This document shows, piece after piece, positions 19,004 through 28,829 of a stretch of DNA of 64,000 bases. The notes below the pieces were generated by a model. It saw only the letters and a list, made by a program, of their open reading frames with translations, ran no database searches and was not told the origin of the DNA. Position 1 is the first letter of the stretch. Each line of letters opens with the position of its first letter. A program made the translations under genes and the position numbers. Origin of the DNA: Neoalteromonas arenosi (lineage in GTDB: Bacteria > Pseudomonadota > Gammaproteobacteria > Enterobacterales > Alteromonadaceae); the NCBI RefSeq assembly GCF_030362855.1, contig NZ_JAUCBP010000001.1:317613-381612 (forward strand), written 5' to 3'.

Positions 19004-19762
19004 TTACCTCTTATTAGCCGCGATTAGAGCGGCGATTTTATGCTTTGTATGATAGCGGTTTTGCCAGAAAAAATGCCACATATTGCGCAGCTTTTGCCAT
19101 TGACTGCGTTGCGCGCGATTACGTGATGACTGTGCATCAATAACACTCACTTGGTCGCTACGGGGCACTGCAGCATAGGGTACTAAGCCGAACACATCGA
19201 GTTGTTTTTCCCACCAGTATTGTAAATCAACATCAATAGGACGGTGAAAACATTGGGTATTCGCCAACAGTTTTTTCGCCCCTTGCAAACTCACAGCTTG
19301 AGCGCATGTGCGAGCGGGCAATTTGTTGTAAATGACCCGCTCATATCTCGGCATTTTTTCTGCGTATACGACCCGTCGCTTGCGCTTGTGTTCTGCTAGT
19401 TTCACATAATCCCAATCCGCCGGGAATTGACTAACTGCCTGAATAACCTCGGGGAAGTTCGCTTTAAGCTCAACATCATCTTCGACAATAACAGCAAAAT
19501 CTAACTGATTTTCAACGATATACTGCCAAGCCTTTCGATGACTCAGATAGCAAGCTATCTCGCCTCGGGTCAACTTTTTATAATAGGCGTCAAGATGCTC
19601 ACCGTCATAAACTTCACCAACTTGTACTTCGGACAGCTGTTGACCGTCTACGGCGTCAATGCGCTCAAATGGAATGGCCAGTGCCTCCAACTGCTGATTC
19701 ATCAGCGCCATTCGCTCTGGTGAACGCGCTAAGTTAATCACCAAACACGTGTGATTACTCAT
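19004..19762 (-). CDS. family 25 glycosyltransferase (LPS biosynthesis)
   Basis: The 252-residue product belongs to the LgtB/LpsA type: CLVINLARSPERMALMNQQL, IDAVDGQQL, LTRGEIACYLSHRKAWQ and the metal-binding VIVEDDVELK. This family transfers galactose or related sugars to lipooligosaccharide. It is first gene of a two-gene unit with the family 2 transferase. The exact sugar is unknown. Confidence 0.87.
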   Translation of the reverse strand: MSNHTCLVINLARSPERMALMNQQLEALAIPFERIDAVDGQQLSEVQVGEVYDGEHLDAYYKKLTRGEIACYLSHRKAWQYIVENQLDFAVIVEDDVELKANFPEVIQAVSQFPADWDYVKLAEHKRKRRVVYAEKMPRYERVIYNKLPARTCAQAVSLQGAKKLLANTQCFHRPIDVDLQYWWEKQLDVFGLVPYAAVPRSDQVSVIDAQSSRNRAQRSQWQKLRNMWHFFWQNRYHTKHKIAALIAANKR

Positions 19763-19838
19763 GTATTGTTGCTTCCATTTCCCATGATTGTTTAGCTATT
19801 GCTCTAAATTCCTACCGCGAAACCAACTTACCCAATCG

Positions 19839-20512
19839 TCATATTAGGCCGCGTTGGGCAAATGATACCGTATTTGTGTGAGCGACAACAAAGTGATCCA
19901 GCACTTCTACATCAATTAATTGTAGTGCCTCAGTAATGCGCTCGGTAATTCGGATATCTGCTTGGCTAGGTTCCGCTACACCAGAAGGATGGTTGTGCAC
20001 CAATATAACCGCAGCAGCGTTGTCGTTAATTACTTGGCGGACAATCTCGCGAGGATAAACTGCAGCTGCATTAATGGTACCAAAGAACATCGGCCGAAAC
20101 GCAATTAGATGGTGCTGACTACTGAGCATAATAAGCGCAAATACCTCTTGCTGATAACCACGCATCTGTAACGCCAAGTATTTTTCAACATCGTCGACAC
20201 GGCCAAACACATTGCACAGCTTAAGCTGTGTCTTGAGAAATCGAGTCGCAAGTTCTAGAGCCGCTTGCAATACTGCATACTTAGCCTCTCCAATCCCACT
20301 GACTGGCTAAATTCAACTAAATCAGCCAATAATAAGTTAGCCAATCCTTTGTGCTTGGCAATCGCGAGACGGGCAATTTCAAGCGCCGAATATCCGGGTA
20401 AACCTGAACCTATTAGCACTGCCAATACTTCAGCATCTGTTAAAGAGGCCCCCCCGTGACTGACGATTTTTTCACGTGGTCGTTCAGCAATTGGCCAATC
20501 AGTGATTTTCAT
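19839..20512 (-). pseudogene. radC: radC (DNA repair JAB-domain protein), apparent -1 frameshift
   Basis: The gene is complete in content but split between two frames. From ATG 20512 (AAGGGA eight bases upstream) it reads MKITDWPIAERPREKIVSHG through the helix-hairpin-helix region to FSQSVG. It then runs out of frame after the GGG at 20297-20295 (minus strand) and stops at about 20255. The other frame continues exactly where expected: I-GEAKYAVLQAALELATRF, then the intact JAB metal motif HNHPSGVAEPSQAD. Adding one base in that GGG run restores a normal-length RadC. It is either a true frameshift or a sequencing error. The two halves retain normal family sequence, so any inactivation is recent. 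Confidence 0.85.
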
Positions 20513-20599
20513 CTGTAACATCCCTTGTTACTATTTATTGCATAACCTTAACCCTAAACGGTGTTGTAAGGCATCGCCTAAAAGGTCAGTACACATTTC

Positions 20600-21811
20600 A
20601 TGCAATTGAATAATCACAATATTCTACTGGGAGTAACCGGCGGAATTGCAGCCTATAAAGCGCCTGATCTAGTCCGTAAGCTAACAGCTAAAGGCGCTAA
20701 TGTACGTGTTGTTTTGACCAGCTCAGCAATGGAATTTGTGAGCCCGCTAGCGCTCCAGGCAGTATCCGGTAATCCCGTTCATCACGATCTCTTGGACCCG
20801 GCCGCAGAAGCAGCAATGGGTCATATCGAGCTTGCCAAATGGGCCGATACCTTATTAATTGCACCTGCAACGGCAAATTGCTTAGCCAAACTTGCCCATG
20901 GATTAGCCGACGACCTGTTGTCGACATTGTATTTAGCCACAACGGCTCAAATTGTGATTGCCCCAGCGATGAATCAGCAGATGTGGGCGGCCCCAGCGAC
21001 AACTAACAATTTAGCGATTTTAACCAAGCGCAATACCGTGTTTATTGGCCCCGACAGTGGCGAGCAAGCCTGTGGTGATGTAGGCGCTGGTCGCATGACA
21101 GAGCCGGAAGCAATCGCTGATGCACTTGCGCAATTAATCGTACCACCAACATTACCTGCGTTAGCCGATAAACATATTGTCATTACCGCCGGCCCAACCC
21201 GTGAAGCACTGGATCCAGTGCGTTATCTGACCAATCACAGCAGTGGCAAAATGGGTTATGCCATTGCCGCAGCCGCCGCCAAAGCGGGAGCAAAAGTCAC
21301 GCTTATAAGCGGACCAACAGTATTGCCAGTCCCTCAGGGGATATCTGTGCACAAAGTTGAAAGCGCAGCGCAGATGCATCAGTGCGTCATGGCTGAGATG
21401 CCGACCTGCGATATTTTTATCGCGACTGCTGCGGTTGCAGATTATCGCTGTGCCCAAGTGGCCGAGCAAAAGATCAAAAAGAATTCGGATGAGTTAACAC
21501 TTACTTTTGTTAAAAACCCTGATATTCTTAAAGACGTAGCGACATTAGCGGAAGCCCCTTTTACCCTGGGTTTTGCTGCGGAGACGCAAGATATTGAGCA
21601 TTATGCACGCCAAAAAATGGCCAACAAAAAATTGGACATGATCGCTGCAAATGACGTATCAAATGCCGATATAGGATTTAACAGTGACCAGAATGCTTTG
21701 TTAGTACTCTGGCAAGACGGTCAAGAAGCGTTGCCAATCGCCAGCAAAGACAAGCTTGCTGAGCAGTTAGTTACGTTACTAGCCAAACGATTCGAAGAAA
21801 AACAAAAATAG
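20600..21811 (+). CDS. coaBC: bifunctional phosphopantothenoylcysteine decarboxylase / phosphopantothenate--cysteine ligase
   Basis: CoaBC carries out steps two and three of coenzyme A synthesis. The N-terminal flavin-binding CoaC half (residues 1-190) shows [39 protein letters not shown] and [10 protein letters not shown] with the catalytic Cys at SGEQACGD. The CoaB half begins near [20 protein letters not shown] and has [12 protein letters not shown] and [13 protein letters not shown]. Length 403 is normal. It is transcribed divergently from radC and is followed 14 bases later by slmA. Confidence 0.97.
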   Translation: MQLNNHNILLGVTGGIAAYKAPDLVRKLTAKGANVRVVLTSSAMEFVSPLALQAVSGNPVHHDLLDPAAEAAMGHIELAKWADTLLIAPATANCLAKLAHGLADDLLSTLYLATTAQIVIAPAMNQQMWAAPATTNNLAILTKRNTVFIGPDSGEQACGDVGAGRMTEPEAIADALAQLIVPPTLPALADKHIVITAGPTREALDPVRYLTNHSSGKMGYAIAAAAAKAGAKVTLISGPTVLPVPQGISVHKVESAAQMHQCVMAEMPTCDIFIATAAVADYRCAQVAEQKIKKNSDELTLTFVKNPDILKDVATLAEAPFTLGFAAETQDIEHYARQKMANKKLDMIAANDVSNADIGFNSDQNALLVLWQDGQEALPIASKDKLAEQLVTLLAKRFEEKQK

Positions 21812-21825
21812 CACGGAACCAGGTA

Positions 21826-22413
21826 ATGCCAGCGACCAAAAAACCCAATCGACGCGCGCAAATTCTTCAATGCTTAGCAGGAATGTTGGAAACCAACCCC
21901 GGCCAACGGATCACAACCGCGAAACTCGCAGAGCAGGTAGGAGTGTCTGAAGCTGCGTTGTACCGCCACTTTCCTAGCAAAGCAAGAATGTTCGAAGGTT
22001 TGATTGAGTTTATCGAAGAAACTTTGTTTTCGCGTATTAACAAGATTGTGGCTGAAGAAAAAGACGCCACTGCGCGTTGCCAGATGATTTTGCATTTGTT
22101 GTTGGGTTTCGCAGAGAAGAATCCGGGTATCACACGTATTTTAAACGGTGATGCATTGCTCGGCGAACAAGAGCGCTTGCGGGCGCGCATCGCCAAGTTG
22201 TACGAGCGTCTAGAGACCCAATTTAAACAAGTATTACGCGAAAGAAAGTTGCGTGAAGGCAAAGAGTTACCAGCCGACGAAGGGATCATTGCTAACTTAC
22301 TAGTGTGCTATGCGGATGGTCGCATCAACCTATTTATCCGTAGTGAATTCACCCGCAAGCCCACCGAAGATTTTGCAGCGCAGTGGGTATTTATCCGTAA
22401 CCGCTTCTTTTAA
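21826..22413 (+). CDS. slmA: nucleoid occlusion factor SlmA
   Basis: SlmA is a TetR-fold DNA-binding protein that blocks FtsZ ring assembly over the nucleoid. The 195-residue product has the typical N-terminal helix-turn-helix: [40 protein letters not shown], then [20 protein letters not shown] and a C-terminal [10 protein letters not shown], close to the E. coli protein throughout. Its position after coaBC is conserved. Confidence 0.96.
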   Translation: MPATKKPNRRAQILQCLAGMLETNPGQRITTAKLAEQVGVSEAALYRHFPSKARMFEGLIEFIEETLFSRINKIVAEEKDATARCQMILHLLLGFAEKNPGITRILNGDALLGEQERLRARIAKLYERLETQFKQVLRERKLREGKELPADEGIIANLLVCYADGRINLFIRSEFTRKPTEDFAAQWVFIRNRFF

Positions 22414-22505
22414 ATACACGGGCGACGATTAGGTTGCCTGTTCGCTTGACTCCAACAGAAATCACATTAGGCTTAAGAATAGAAGTTCTCGAATAGGAGC
22501 GGACC

Positions 22506-23078
22506 ATGCCGCGCGCGCCCATGTACGATCTTGATGATGTAATGCATCAAGCCATAGACGTCTTTTTAGAACACGGTTTTCACGGCGCTGTGATGGACGA
22601 AATAATTGCCCGCACTGACTTTAATCGGCGCGGTTTTTATTTAGAGTTTGGTAGCAAACAGGCGTTTTTGTATCGAGTCCTAGAGTATTATCAAAACACT
22701 CAATTACACGATGTGCTTAGTGCACTCGAGCAACACCAAGGCATTCAAGCCATTCATAAATTCTTCGAGCGCTATTTAGATTTAGTCCAAGGCCGTGGCT
22801 GTTTATTGGTTAATTGTATAACCGAGCTGGGCCATGACGACGAGAAGATCCGCGACATTGGCAGACACTATATCGATCGCTTACAAATTGATTTTATTGC
22901 CAGCTTAGAGCGCGCCGTGAGTGCTCACGAGCTTTCAAAAGACACGCCCATTGAAGCTGTCGCATTACAGCTTACCAGTTACGTGCAAGGCTTCGCTGTT
23001 AATGCAATTTTAGTTCAAGACAACCAAGAGTTGCGCATTGCCACACAGACCCTATTGGGTAGCGTTAGCCGTTATTAG
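22506..23078 (+). CDS. TetR/AcrR-family transcriptional regulator
   Basis: The 190-residue product has an N-terminal helix-turn-helix (about residues 8-55): AIDVFLEHGFHGAVMDEIIA, then FNRRGFYLEFGSKQAFLYRV. The C-terminal ligand-binding region contains GRGCLLVNCITELGHDD, seen in regulators of the NemR/YxaF-like group; the Cys there could sense electrophiles but this is inference. It has an AGGAGC ribosome site before ATG 22506. No obvious target gene is adjacent, and its ligand is unknown. Confidence 0.85.
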   Translation: MPRAPMYDLDDVMHQAIDVFLEHGFHGAVMDEIIARTDFNRRGFYLEFGSKQAFLYRVLEYYQNTQLHDVLSALEQHQGIQAIHKFFERYLDLVQGRGCLLVNCITELGHDDEKIRDIGRHYIDRLQIDFIASLERAVSAHELSKDTPIEAVALQLTSYVQGFAVNAILVQDNQELRIATQTLLGSVSRY

Positions 23079-23181
23079 TTGGCATAAAATCATTACAATT
23101 TGGTTTTGTAATCCACTTCTGAACGTAGCATAACGCCTATTAAGTCGTTAAAATCCACGGCGTTGTTATGTAGGAAATTAT

Positions 23182-23505
23182 ATGAGTCAGTCAAAACCGC
23201 TTTTTCGTATTCAATTTGTCAGTAATGGCGAGCGCTATGAGCTCTATGTACGTGAGTTAAGCCAAGCGAGCTTATTTGGCTTTGTTGAGATTGGTGACTT
23301 TGTGTGGGATGCGCACACGAGTTTAGTAGTAGACCCTAGCCACGAAAAACTCAAAGACGAGTTTTCTGATGTCACCCATACTTATATTCCCATGCATAAT
23401 GTTTTGCGTATTGACGAAGTTAAAAAGCAGGGTACTGCTAAGATCACCGCGTTGTCAGATAAGGTGACAGCATTACCAACACCCATTTATACGCCCAAAA
23501 AATAA
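23182..23505 (+). CDS. DUF1820-family protein
   Basis: The 107-residue product matches the DUF1820 family of small gammaproteobacterial proteins: LFRIQFVSNGERYELYVREL, SLFGFVEIGDFVWD, and SLVVDPSHEKLKDEF with VTHTYIPMHNVLRIDEV. The function is unknown; the fold is probably a small beta-sheet domain with a disordered C-terminus rich in Thr, Pro and Lys. It has its own promoter-sized upstream gap and lies 18 bases before the DUF885 gene. Confidence 0.85.
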   Translation: MSQSKPLFRIQFVSNGERYELYVRELSQASLFGFVEIGDFVWDAHTSLVVDPSHEKLKDEFSDVTHTYIPMHNVLRIDEVKKQGTAKITALSDKVTALPTPIYTPKK

Positions 23506-23523
23506 CCCACAGGACTATCGCCC

Positions 23524-25293
23524 ATGAAACCATTTCGGCTGTATCGCTTTTGCACAATTGCCGTATTGTGCCTGTTACTACCCATGAATGCTTGGGCGAC
23601 CAATGCCAGCGAACGATTAACACAATTGGTTGACGAAATTTGGCAATACGAATTACAAAGCTTCCCACGCTTGGCCCGTCGTCAGGGGATTACTGATTAC
23701 GACGATCGCCTAACTGATATTTCGGCTGATGCACTGGCCCTGCGCAACAAGCAGTTCCAGACTTATCTAGCAGCGCTGGATAACATCGATCACGCACAAT
23801 TAAACCAAAGTGAGATCACAACGTTACTCATGCAGCAATATCGCATTCAGAACTATGTTGATCAGTACCGTTACAAGCAGCATTTTGTGCCGATCACCTC
23901 TGAATATGGTTTTCATAGCAGCTTAGCTCAAATCCCCGGACAAGCGCGCTTGAATAACGCGATAGATGTGGAAAATTACCTTAAGCGTTTAGCACTGGTT
24001 GGCCCAACAATTGAGCAAAACATTGCATGGATGAAGGAAGGGTTAAAGGTTGGTATGACTCAGCCCAAAGTGGTGCTAGCCGGCTTTGAGGAATCGATTG
24101 AGCCATTAATAGCAAAAGAGCCACATAACAGCCTTTTTTACCAGCCAATAGCGAACCTAAGTGAAAACAATTTCAGCGTCGCTGATATCGATAAATGGCA
24201 AACCGCTGCCTTACTATTAGTGGCTGAGCAGATTAATCCTGCCTATCAGGCGTTCTACGACTTTTTAGTCGAAGATTACATCCCCAATGCACGTGATGAT
24301 ATTGCCGCCGTTAATTGGCCGAACGGCGAAGACTTTTATCAAAACCGTATTCGCTACTACACCACAACAGATTTAACTGCTGCCGAAATCCATCAGATTG
24401 GTTTAAACGAGGTTGCCCGGATCCGTGCGGAAATGCAGGAAATTGTCGATGCGTTGGAGTTTGAGGGCGACATTAACGAATTCATTCAATTCTTGCGTAC
24501 CGACCCGCAGTTTTACGCTAAAAGTGCTGACGAACTATTAATTTATGCCTCCTATATTTCGAAAAAAATGGATGCCAAACTACCGCAACTGTTTAAAAAA
24601 TTGCCTCGCACCCCCTATGGTGTAGCGCCAGTTCCCGATAGCATCGCTCCCAAATACACCACCGGCCGCTATATTTCGCCATCACGGGATGATCAGCCTG
24701 GCTATTATTGGGTGAATACCTACGCGTTGGACAAGCGCCCGTTATACGCGATTCCGGCACTGACGTTACACGAAGCTGTACCTGGCCATCACCTTCAAAT
24801 TTCGCTAGCTAATGAGATGGAAGGGTTACCACCAGTGCGTCGACAGACCTATATATCGGCGTTTGGTGAAGGTTGGGGCTTGTACTCTGAGTTCTTAGGT
24901 GTAGAAGTTGGTATTTACGCTGACCCTTATGATGATTTTGGACGTTTAAGTTATGAAATGTGGCGGGCGTGTCGACTAGTGGTTGACACCGGCATGCACA
25001 CCATGGGCTGGTCACGCGATCGTGCACTTGCGTATATGTTAGAAAACACCGCATTGTCAGAGCATAACGTAAAAACCGAAATTGACCGTTATATCTCATG
25101 GCCTGCACAAGCGTTGTCGTATAAAATTGGCGAAATAAAAATTAAACAACTGCGCGCTGAAGCTGAATCACGACTAGGCGAAAACTTTGATTTGCGTGAT
25201 TTTCACGATGCTCTGCTGGCTCAGGGCTCAGTGCCGTTGTATATTCTGGAGCAAAATATTGAGTATTTTATCCAGAGCAATCTGTCCAAATAA
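23524..25293 (+). CDS. DUF885-family peptidase-like lipoprotein or periplasmic protein
   Basis: The 589-residue product has a signal peptide (FCTIAVLCLLLPMNAWA-T). The long all-helical domain carries the metal-binding LHEAVPGHHLQ at about residues 415-425 and a downstream AFGEGWGLYSEFLG that supplies the third ligand. This arrangement resembles gluzincin metallopeptidases such as carboxypeptidase Taq, and DUF885 members are generally viewed as exported zinc peptidases. All expected ligand residues are present. The substrate is unknown. Confidence 0.88.
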   Translation: MKPFRLYRFCTIAVLCLLLPMNAWATNASERLTQLVDEIWQYELQSFPRLARRQGITDYDDRLTDISADALALRNKQFQTYLAALDNIDHAQLNQSEITTLLMQQYRIQNYVDQYRYKQHFVPITSEYGFHSSLAQIPGQARLNNAIDVENYLKRLALVGPTIEQNIAWMKEGLKVGMTQPKVVLAGFEESIEPLIAKEPHNSLFYQPIANLSENNFSVADIDKWQTAALLLVAEQINPAYQAFYDFLVEDYIPNARDDIAAVNWPNGEDFYQNRIRYYTTTDLTAAEIHQIGLNEVARIRAEMQEIVDALEFEGDINEFIQFLRTDPQFYAKSADELLIYASYISKKMDAKLPQLFKKLPRTPYGVAPVPDSIAPKYTTGRYISPSRDDQPGYYWVNTYALDKRPLYAIPALTLHEAVPGHHLQISLANEMEGLPPVRRQTYISAFGEGWGLYSEFLGVEVGIYADPYDDFGRLSYEMWRACRLVVDTGMHTMGWSRDRALAYMLENTALSEHNVKTEIDRYISWPAQALSYKIGEIKIKQLRAEAESRLGENFDLRDFHDALLAQGSVPLYILEQNIEYFIQSNLSK

Positions 25294-25309
25294 AAAGTGA
25301 GTGAGTAGT

Positions 25310-25822
25310 ATGGTTTCTGCCGGCATTATTGCCATTATGTTTATCGTGTTGATTTATTTTGTAGTGCGAGGACAGGGACTACAGCGCGATGTGAAATTGG
25401 CAAACAACGCCACTAAGAATCAAGCGCGTCGGTTAAAGTCAGCACAACAGCAAGTAGCATTTATGGCGCACGAGTTACAGCGAATTTTCTTATCGCGTTT
25501 GGAATCGCTTAATAAGCGCGGCTTGCTGAGTCAAGACGATTATCAAATTGCCTATTTCATATTAAATCGCTTCGAGTTTGTTTTAATGAACTGTACAGAG
25601 CACGGTAGTACTGTCGAAGAAGCCGTTAATCGTGCGCTTATGCATCAATCAGTAACCATTGAACAAGTGAATGAATTTATTAAAAAGCAACCCAGTGAAG
25701 TGCGCGTAGCGTGGTGCCAAAATACTCAAGATGGTTTTATTGCCGCTTGTCGTGGGATCAGCACGGGCTCACTAAACAGCAAGGCCGCAGACAGCGAAGC
25801 CGCTGCCGTTGCAGAAGGCTAA
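25310..25822 (+). CDS. hypothetical membrane-anchored coiled-coil protein
   Basis: I do not recognise a family. The 170-residue product has one N-terminal membrane helix (IIAIMFIVLIYFVVRG, residues 5-21) and a basic, Gln- and Lys-rich segment likely to form a coiled coil. A helical cytoplasmic domain with two Cys and an Ala- and Ser-rich tail follows. ATG 25310 has GTGAGTGAG upstream and is preferred over a GTG three codons earlier. It lies 16 bases after the DUF885 gene on the same strand and is probably cotranscribed. Confidence 0.65.
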   Translation: MVSAGIIAIMFIVLIYFVVRGQGLQRDVKLANNATKNQARRLKSAQQQVAFMAHELQRIFLSRLESLNKRGLLSQDDYQIAYFILNRFEFVLMNCTEHGSTVEEAVNRALMHQSVTIEQVNEFIKKQPSEVRVAWCQNTQDGFIAACRGISTGSLNSKAADSEAAAVAEG

Positions 25823-25859
25823 TCTATTCATAGCAATACCGTTGCAGAAGTAACCTTTG

Positions 25860-26576
25860 CTATTCCTCTTGAGCCGTGCTGATTGATTGCCACTTGTTAT
25901 CGCGATGGCGATTTAGCCACATACTAAATGGCCATAAGGTAGCGTAAACGTAAGGTGAGTAGGGCATCAACCTTTCAGGTAGCGCCAGGGCAAAAATCAG
26001 TGCCAGTGAGCAAACAGCAGCATTTACTCCCCAATGTAACTGGTAAGTTTTGGTTTCAAATCTTTCCCTATCCGTTAACTCAATCTCATCGGCACAGTCA
26101 AGTGCATGTTGAAATAAGCCCATAAAGTTTACGCTGAGCAAAATAAAACCAATCGCATAAAAGGCGAATACAAAGCGCAGCTCCCAATACTCTCTGATTT
26201 GCAATTCAAACGGAAAATAGCCACCGCTAATAGACATAAACAGGCCTTGCATCATCAATCGCAGGGGATAAATGTACACCAGCACAATACACACCAATAA
26301 TCCACTGAGCACGATGGTACGATTATCTTCCAGACCGTACTGGCGTGACCAAGTGGCATGACTGTGCCAGACCCAAAATATTAGGGCGCAGCTGGCGACA
26401 AAGCTGGGTATATTTTTAACCGCGATGACAAAGTCATCGATGTTGTTGGGGATTTCATCAAGACTTATTACCAGCATGGTAATGGCAAATGCAAAAGAGG
26501 CTGCAACAAAGGTTTCGATCCGCGTCATAGCCTCGCCACGTAGGCGGATAGGCGGTTGTTTTGCAGTTTGAGTCAT
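25860..26576 (-). CDS. TMEM175/DUF1211-like membrane protein
   Basis: The 238-residue product has about six membrane helices. The first helix region, RIETFVAASFAFAITMLVIS, and the second, FWVWHSHATWSRQYGLED, resemble the DUF1211/TMEM175 family of potassium-channel-like proteins. The family's characteristic FSD motif is replaced by FAF, so the assignment is tentative and ion conduction should not be assumed. ATG 26576 was chosen for its AGGGAA ribosome site seven bases upstream; a more upstream start would run into the SOS promoter region. It is divergent from imuA. Confidence 0.6.
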   Translation of the reverse strand: MTQTAKQPPIRLRGEAMTRIETFVAASFAFAITMLVISLDEIPNNIDDFVIAVKNIPSFVASCALIFWVWHSHATWSRQYGLEDNRTIVLSGLLVCIVLVYIYPLRLMMQGLFMSISGGYFPFELQIREYWELRFVFAFYAIGFILLSVNFMGLFQHALDCADEIELTDRERFETKTYQLHWGVNAAVCSLALIFALALPERLMPYSPYVYATLWPFSMWLNRHRDNKWQSISTAQEE

Positions 26577-26649
26577 AGCGTGGTTCCCTGTTCGGCTATG
26601 CCTTGTAGCATGACACATCAACACAAAAATCTGAATGCTTGTTTCATAC

Positions 26650-26677
26650 TTGCACAAATAAGACAATCAATTATACT
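26650..26677 (+). promoter_or_regulatory. sigma-70 promoter of the imuA-imuB-dnaE2 operon
   Basis: TTGCAC and TATACT are 16 bases apart. The -10 box overlaps the first bases of the LexA operator, so bound LexA would block it. Predicted transcription start is near 26684, 23 bases before imuA. A second -10-like TATAAT at 26692 would give a nearly leaderless message and is less likely. Confidence 0.6.
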
Positions 26678-26693
26678 GTATATCCGTACAGTA
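26674..26693. promoter_or_regulatory. LexA (SOS) operator
   Basis: TACTGTATATCCGTACAGTA matches the gammaproteobacterial SOS box, with an intact CTG-N10-CAG core and symmetric outer TA bases. It lies 14 bases before imuA and puts the mutasome under LexA repression. Confidence 0.93.
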
Positions 26694-26706
26694 TAATTTT
26701 GTGTTT

Positions 26707-27396
26707 ATGTCAGCGTTAATCACTCATTTAAAAAACAAGCAATTGGTGTGGCAAGCGTCGCAGCAGGCACAAACCGCTGCTGCCAAAATCGCCACAGGTG
26801 TCGCAGAGCTTGATCAGGCACTCAATGGCGGCTTCCCCAAACAGGGCGTTGTGCGCATTAATAGCGTCATGGGCATTGGCGAGTTAAAACTGTGCATGCC
26901 GATTATTCAACAGCGCCAGCAAGACAAACGACAGTTGTTTGTTATGGCACCACCGGTACAAATCAATGCCGAAATGCTAATTGCCCATGACATTGCTATC
27001 GAGCAAGTATTCTTTGTTGCTAACGATGACAAGGCCAACCAATTATGGGCCTGTGAGCAATGCTTAAAAAGCGGCTTGTGTCACACCGTATTGCTGTGGC
27101 AATCCAAGCTGTCATTAACCCAAGCTAAGCGCTTGCAAGTGGCCGCCGAGCAAGGCGATTGCTTATTGCTGCTATTTGAATATAACAGCGTAGCGCAACC
27201 GCTGCCGATTAGCTTGTCGATGAACCTCAGCCGCGAGCAAGACGTCTTACACATCAATATTGCTAAGCAGCGCGGCGGCTGGCCGGTCAGTGATCTGACC
27301 GTTAAGCACACGCTCAACAGCATTCGTCAACGTTATCAAACCGTCGCACAGCCCCATACTAAAAATAATATCGTTGCGTTACATGCCCAGCGGTAG
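26707..27396 (+). CDS. imuA: ImuA-type RecA-like cell-division/mutasome protein
   Basis: ImuA is the RecA-related partner of ImuB and DnaE2 in damage-induced mutagenesis. The 229-residue product keeps the short family features: ATGVAELDQALNGGFPKQGV (RecA-like N-terminus), the degenerate nucleotide region around SVMGIGELKLCMPIIQQR, and RGGWPVSDLTVKHTLNSIRQ near the end. Walker A is not intact. ATG 26707 follows the LexA box directly; a GTG two codons earlier is possible. The imuB start is six bases downstream. Confidence 0.85.
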   Translation: MSALITHLKNKQLVWQASQQAQTAAAKIATGVAELDQALNGGFPKQGVVRINSVMGIGELKLCMPIIQQRQQDKRQLFVMAPPVQINAEMLIAHDIAIEQVFFVANDDKANQLWACEQCLKSGLCHTVLLWQSKLSLTQAKRLQVAAEQGDCLLLLFEYNSVAQPLPISLSMNLSREQDVLHINIAKQRGGWPVSDLTVKHTLNSIRQRYQTVAQPHTKNNIVALHAQR

Positions 27397-27401
27397 TTGT
27401 T

Positions 27402-28829
27402 ATGCAGGGGTTGTGGGTTTACGTACGCTTTAAGGCGTTACAACTAGGCACTATTGTCGACAGTGATGGCATTGCGGCGCAGCATACCGCAAATCCTATT
27501 GCGATTTATGATGCACTGAATAATCAGCTGTGTCAGCTCAATCCGGCAGCACTTAATCAAGGCTTAAAAATAGGCATGGGTCTGGCTGCCGCAAGCGCAT
27601 TATGTGCCGAGCTCACCATCATCGAATACGATGCAGACAAAGAAAGTCAGCAGCTTCTGGCCATTGTCCAACAGCTCTATGGCGTAACCGCTGATATCAG
27701 TTTGGACAAACCCGATGGCTTGTACTTGCGCATCGACAATATGCTGCGCTTATACGCTGATATCGATAGTTATTGGCACACAGTTCAAACCTTACTCAGT
27801 GAGTTTCACTACGACTACGCCAGTGCCTACTCAATCTCTGCCGCCAAGGTTTTAGCCCGAGCGCGATATAACCGCATCAGTTTAGAGCAGCGCAATTGGC
27901 AACAAGCACTGCGCCGTTGCCGCCTCTCTCACAGTGCGCTCACAGAGAAACAAGTGACAGCCCTACAGCGCGTCGGTATTAGCTCGTTTGACGACTTATT
28001 TACCCAGCCTCTCAGTGCCATTGCCGCTCGATTTGACGGCCCAATGCTGCGTTATTTGAGTGAGCTTAAAGGCGAGCGTTTTGAGCAGCTAACCTTGTAT
28101 CGACCTGCGCAGCAGTTTATTCGCTATTCAGAACTGCTGTACGAAATTACCTTGGCCGAGCGATTACTCAAGCCGCTGGAGCACTTGCTGCAAATGCTCG
28201 AACGCTACTTGATCCAGCGCGCCTTAGTCGCCTTTGATTTAACCGTTGAGCTGCACCTACGCGATAAACAGCAACAGCAGTGGCAGCTGCACAGTGCACA
28301 AGGCGAAAACCGCACGCAAGCCTGGCTCACCATCGCTGGTGTTAGCGTTGAACGCCTAACGTTAGAAGCGCCGGTACAAGGGCTCACTCTTAAAGCTCAG
28401 CAACTGTCGCATGTAGTCGCTGCTAACGATGACTTATTTGCGGGCAAGCAAACGCAAATGACCACACTGCAGCTGATTTCACGCTTACAGGCAAAGATGG
28501 GTAAGCAAGGCGTGTATCAACTGCAAATGGCGCATGATCACCGCCCAGAACAGCTTAACCAAGTAGTGTATCCGGCCGACGGGCAATGGTCAGCTAGCCA
28601 AAAAGCGCCGCCAGTCTTTAGTGACAGACCTTCACTGCTGCTCAAAGAGCCTATTCCATTAACCCAAGCCAGTAAGGTGTTAACGCCGCCAGAGCGAATA
28701 ATCGCCGGCTGGTGGAGTGATTCCCCCTGCGAGCGCGACTACTTTATTGCCCAAAATGACGAGGGGCAGTACTTGTGGGTGTTTCGCGATCACCACAATC
28801 AGTGGTATATCCACGGGTATTTCGCCTGA
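27402..28829 (+). CDS. imuB: ImuB, catalytically inactive Y-family polymerase-like protein
   Basis: ImuB links ImuA and DnaE2 to the beta clamp. The 475-residue product has a Y-family fold: the N-terminal LWVYVRFKALQLGTI lacks the catalytic Asp pair of active polymerases, and little-finger and C-terminal domains follow. It is thus a scaffold rather than a polymerase, as known for the family. Its stop overlaps the dnaE2 start (TGATG). Length is normal for ImuB. Confidence 0.87.
   Translation: MQGLWVYVRFKALQLGTIVDSDGIAAQHTANPIAIYDALNNQLCQLNPAALNQGLKIGMGLAAASALCAELTIIEYDADKESQQLLAIVQQLYGVTADISLDKPDGLYLRIDNMLRLYADIDSYWHTVQTLLSEFHYDYASAYSISAAKVLARARYNRISLEQRNWQQALRRCRLSHSALTEKQVTALQRVGISSFDDLFTQPLSAIAARFDGPMLRYLSELKGERFEQLTLYRPAQQFIRYSELLYEITLAERLLKPLEHLLQMLERYLIQRALVAFDLTVELHLRDKQQQQWQLHSAQGENRTQAWLTIAGVSVERLTLEAPVQGLTLKAQQLSHVVAANDDLFAGKQTQMTTLQLISRLQAKMGKQGVYQLQMAHDHRPEQLNQVVYPADGQWSASQKAPPVFSDRPSLLLKEPIPLTQASKVLTPPERIIAGWWSDSPCERDYFIAQNDEGQYLWVFRDHHNQWYIHGYFA

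Noticed and set aside
20255-20521. Programmed ribosomal frameshift as an explanation for the split radC.
   Set aside because: There is no slippery heptamer or downstream structure that I can see, and RadC is not known to use frameshifting. A one-base deletion or error is simpler.
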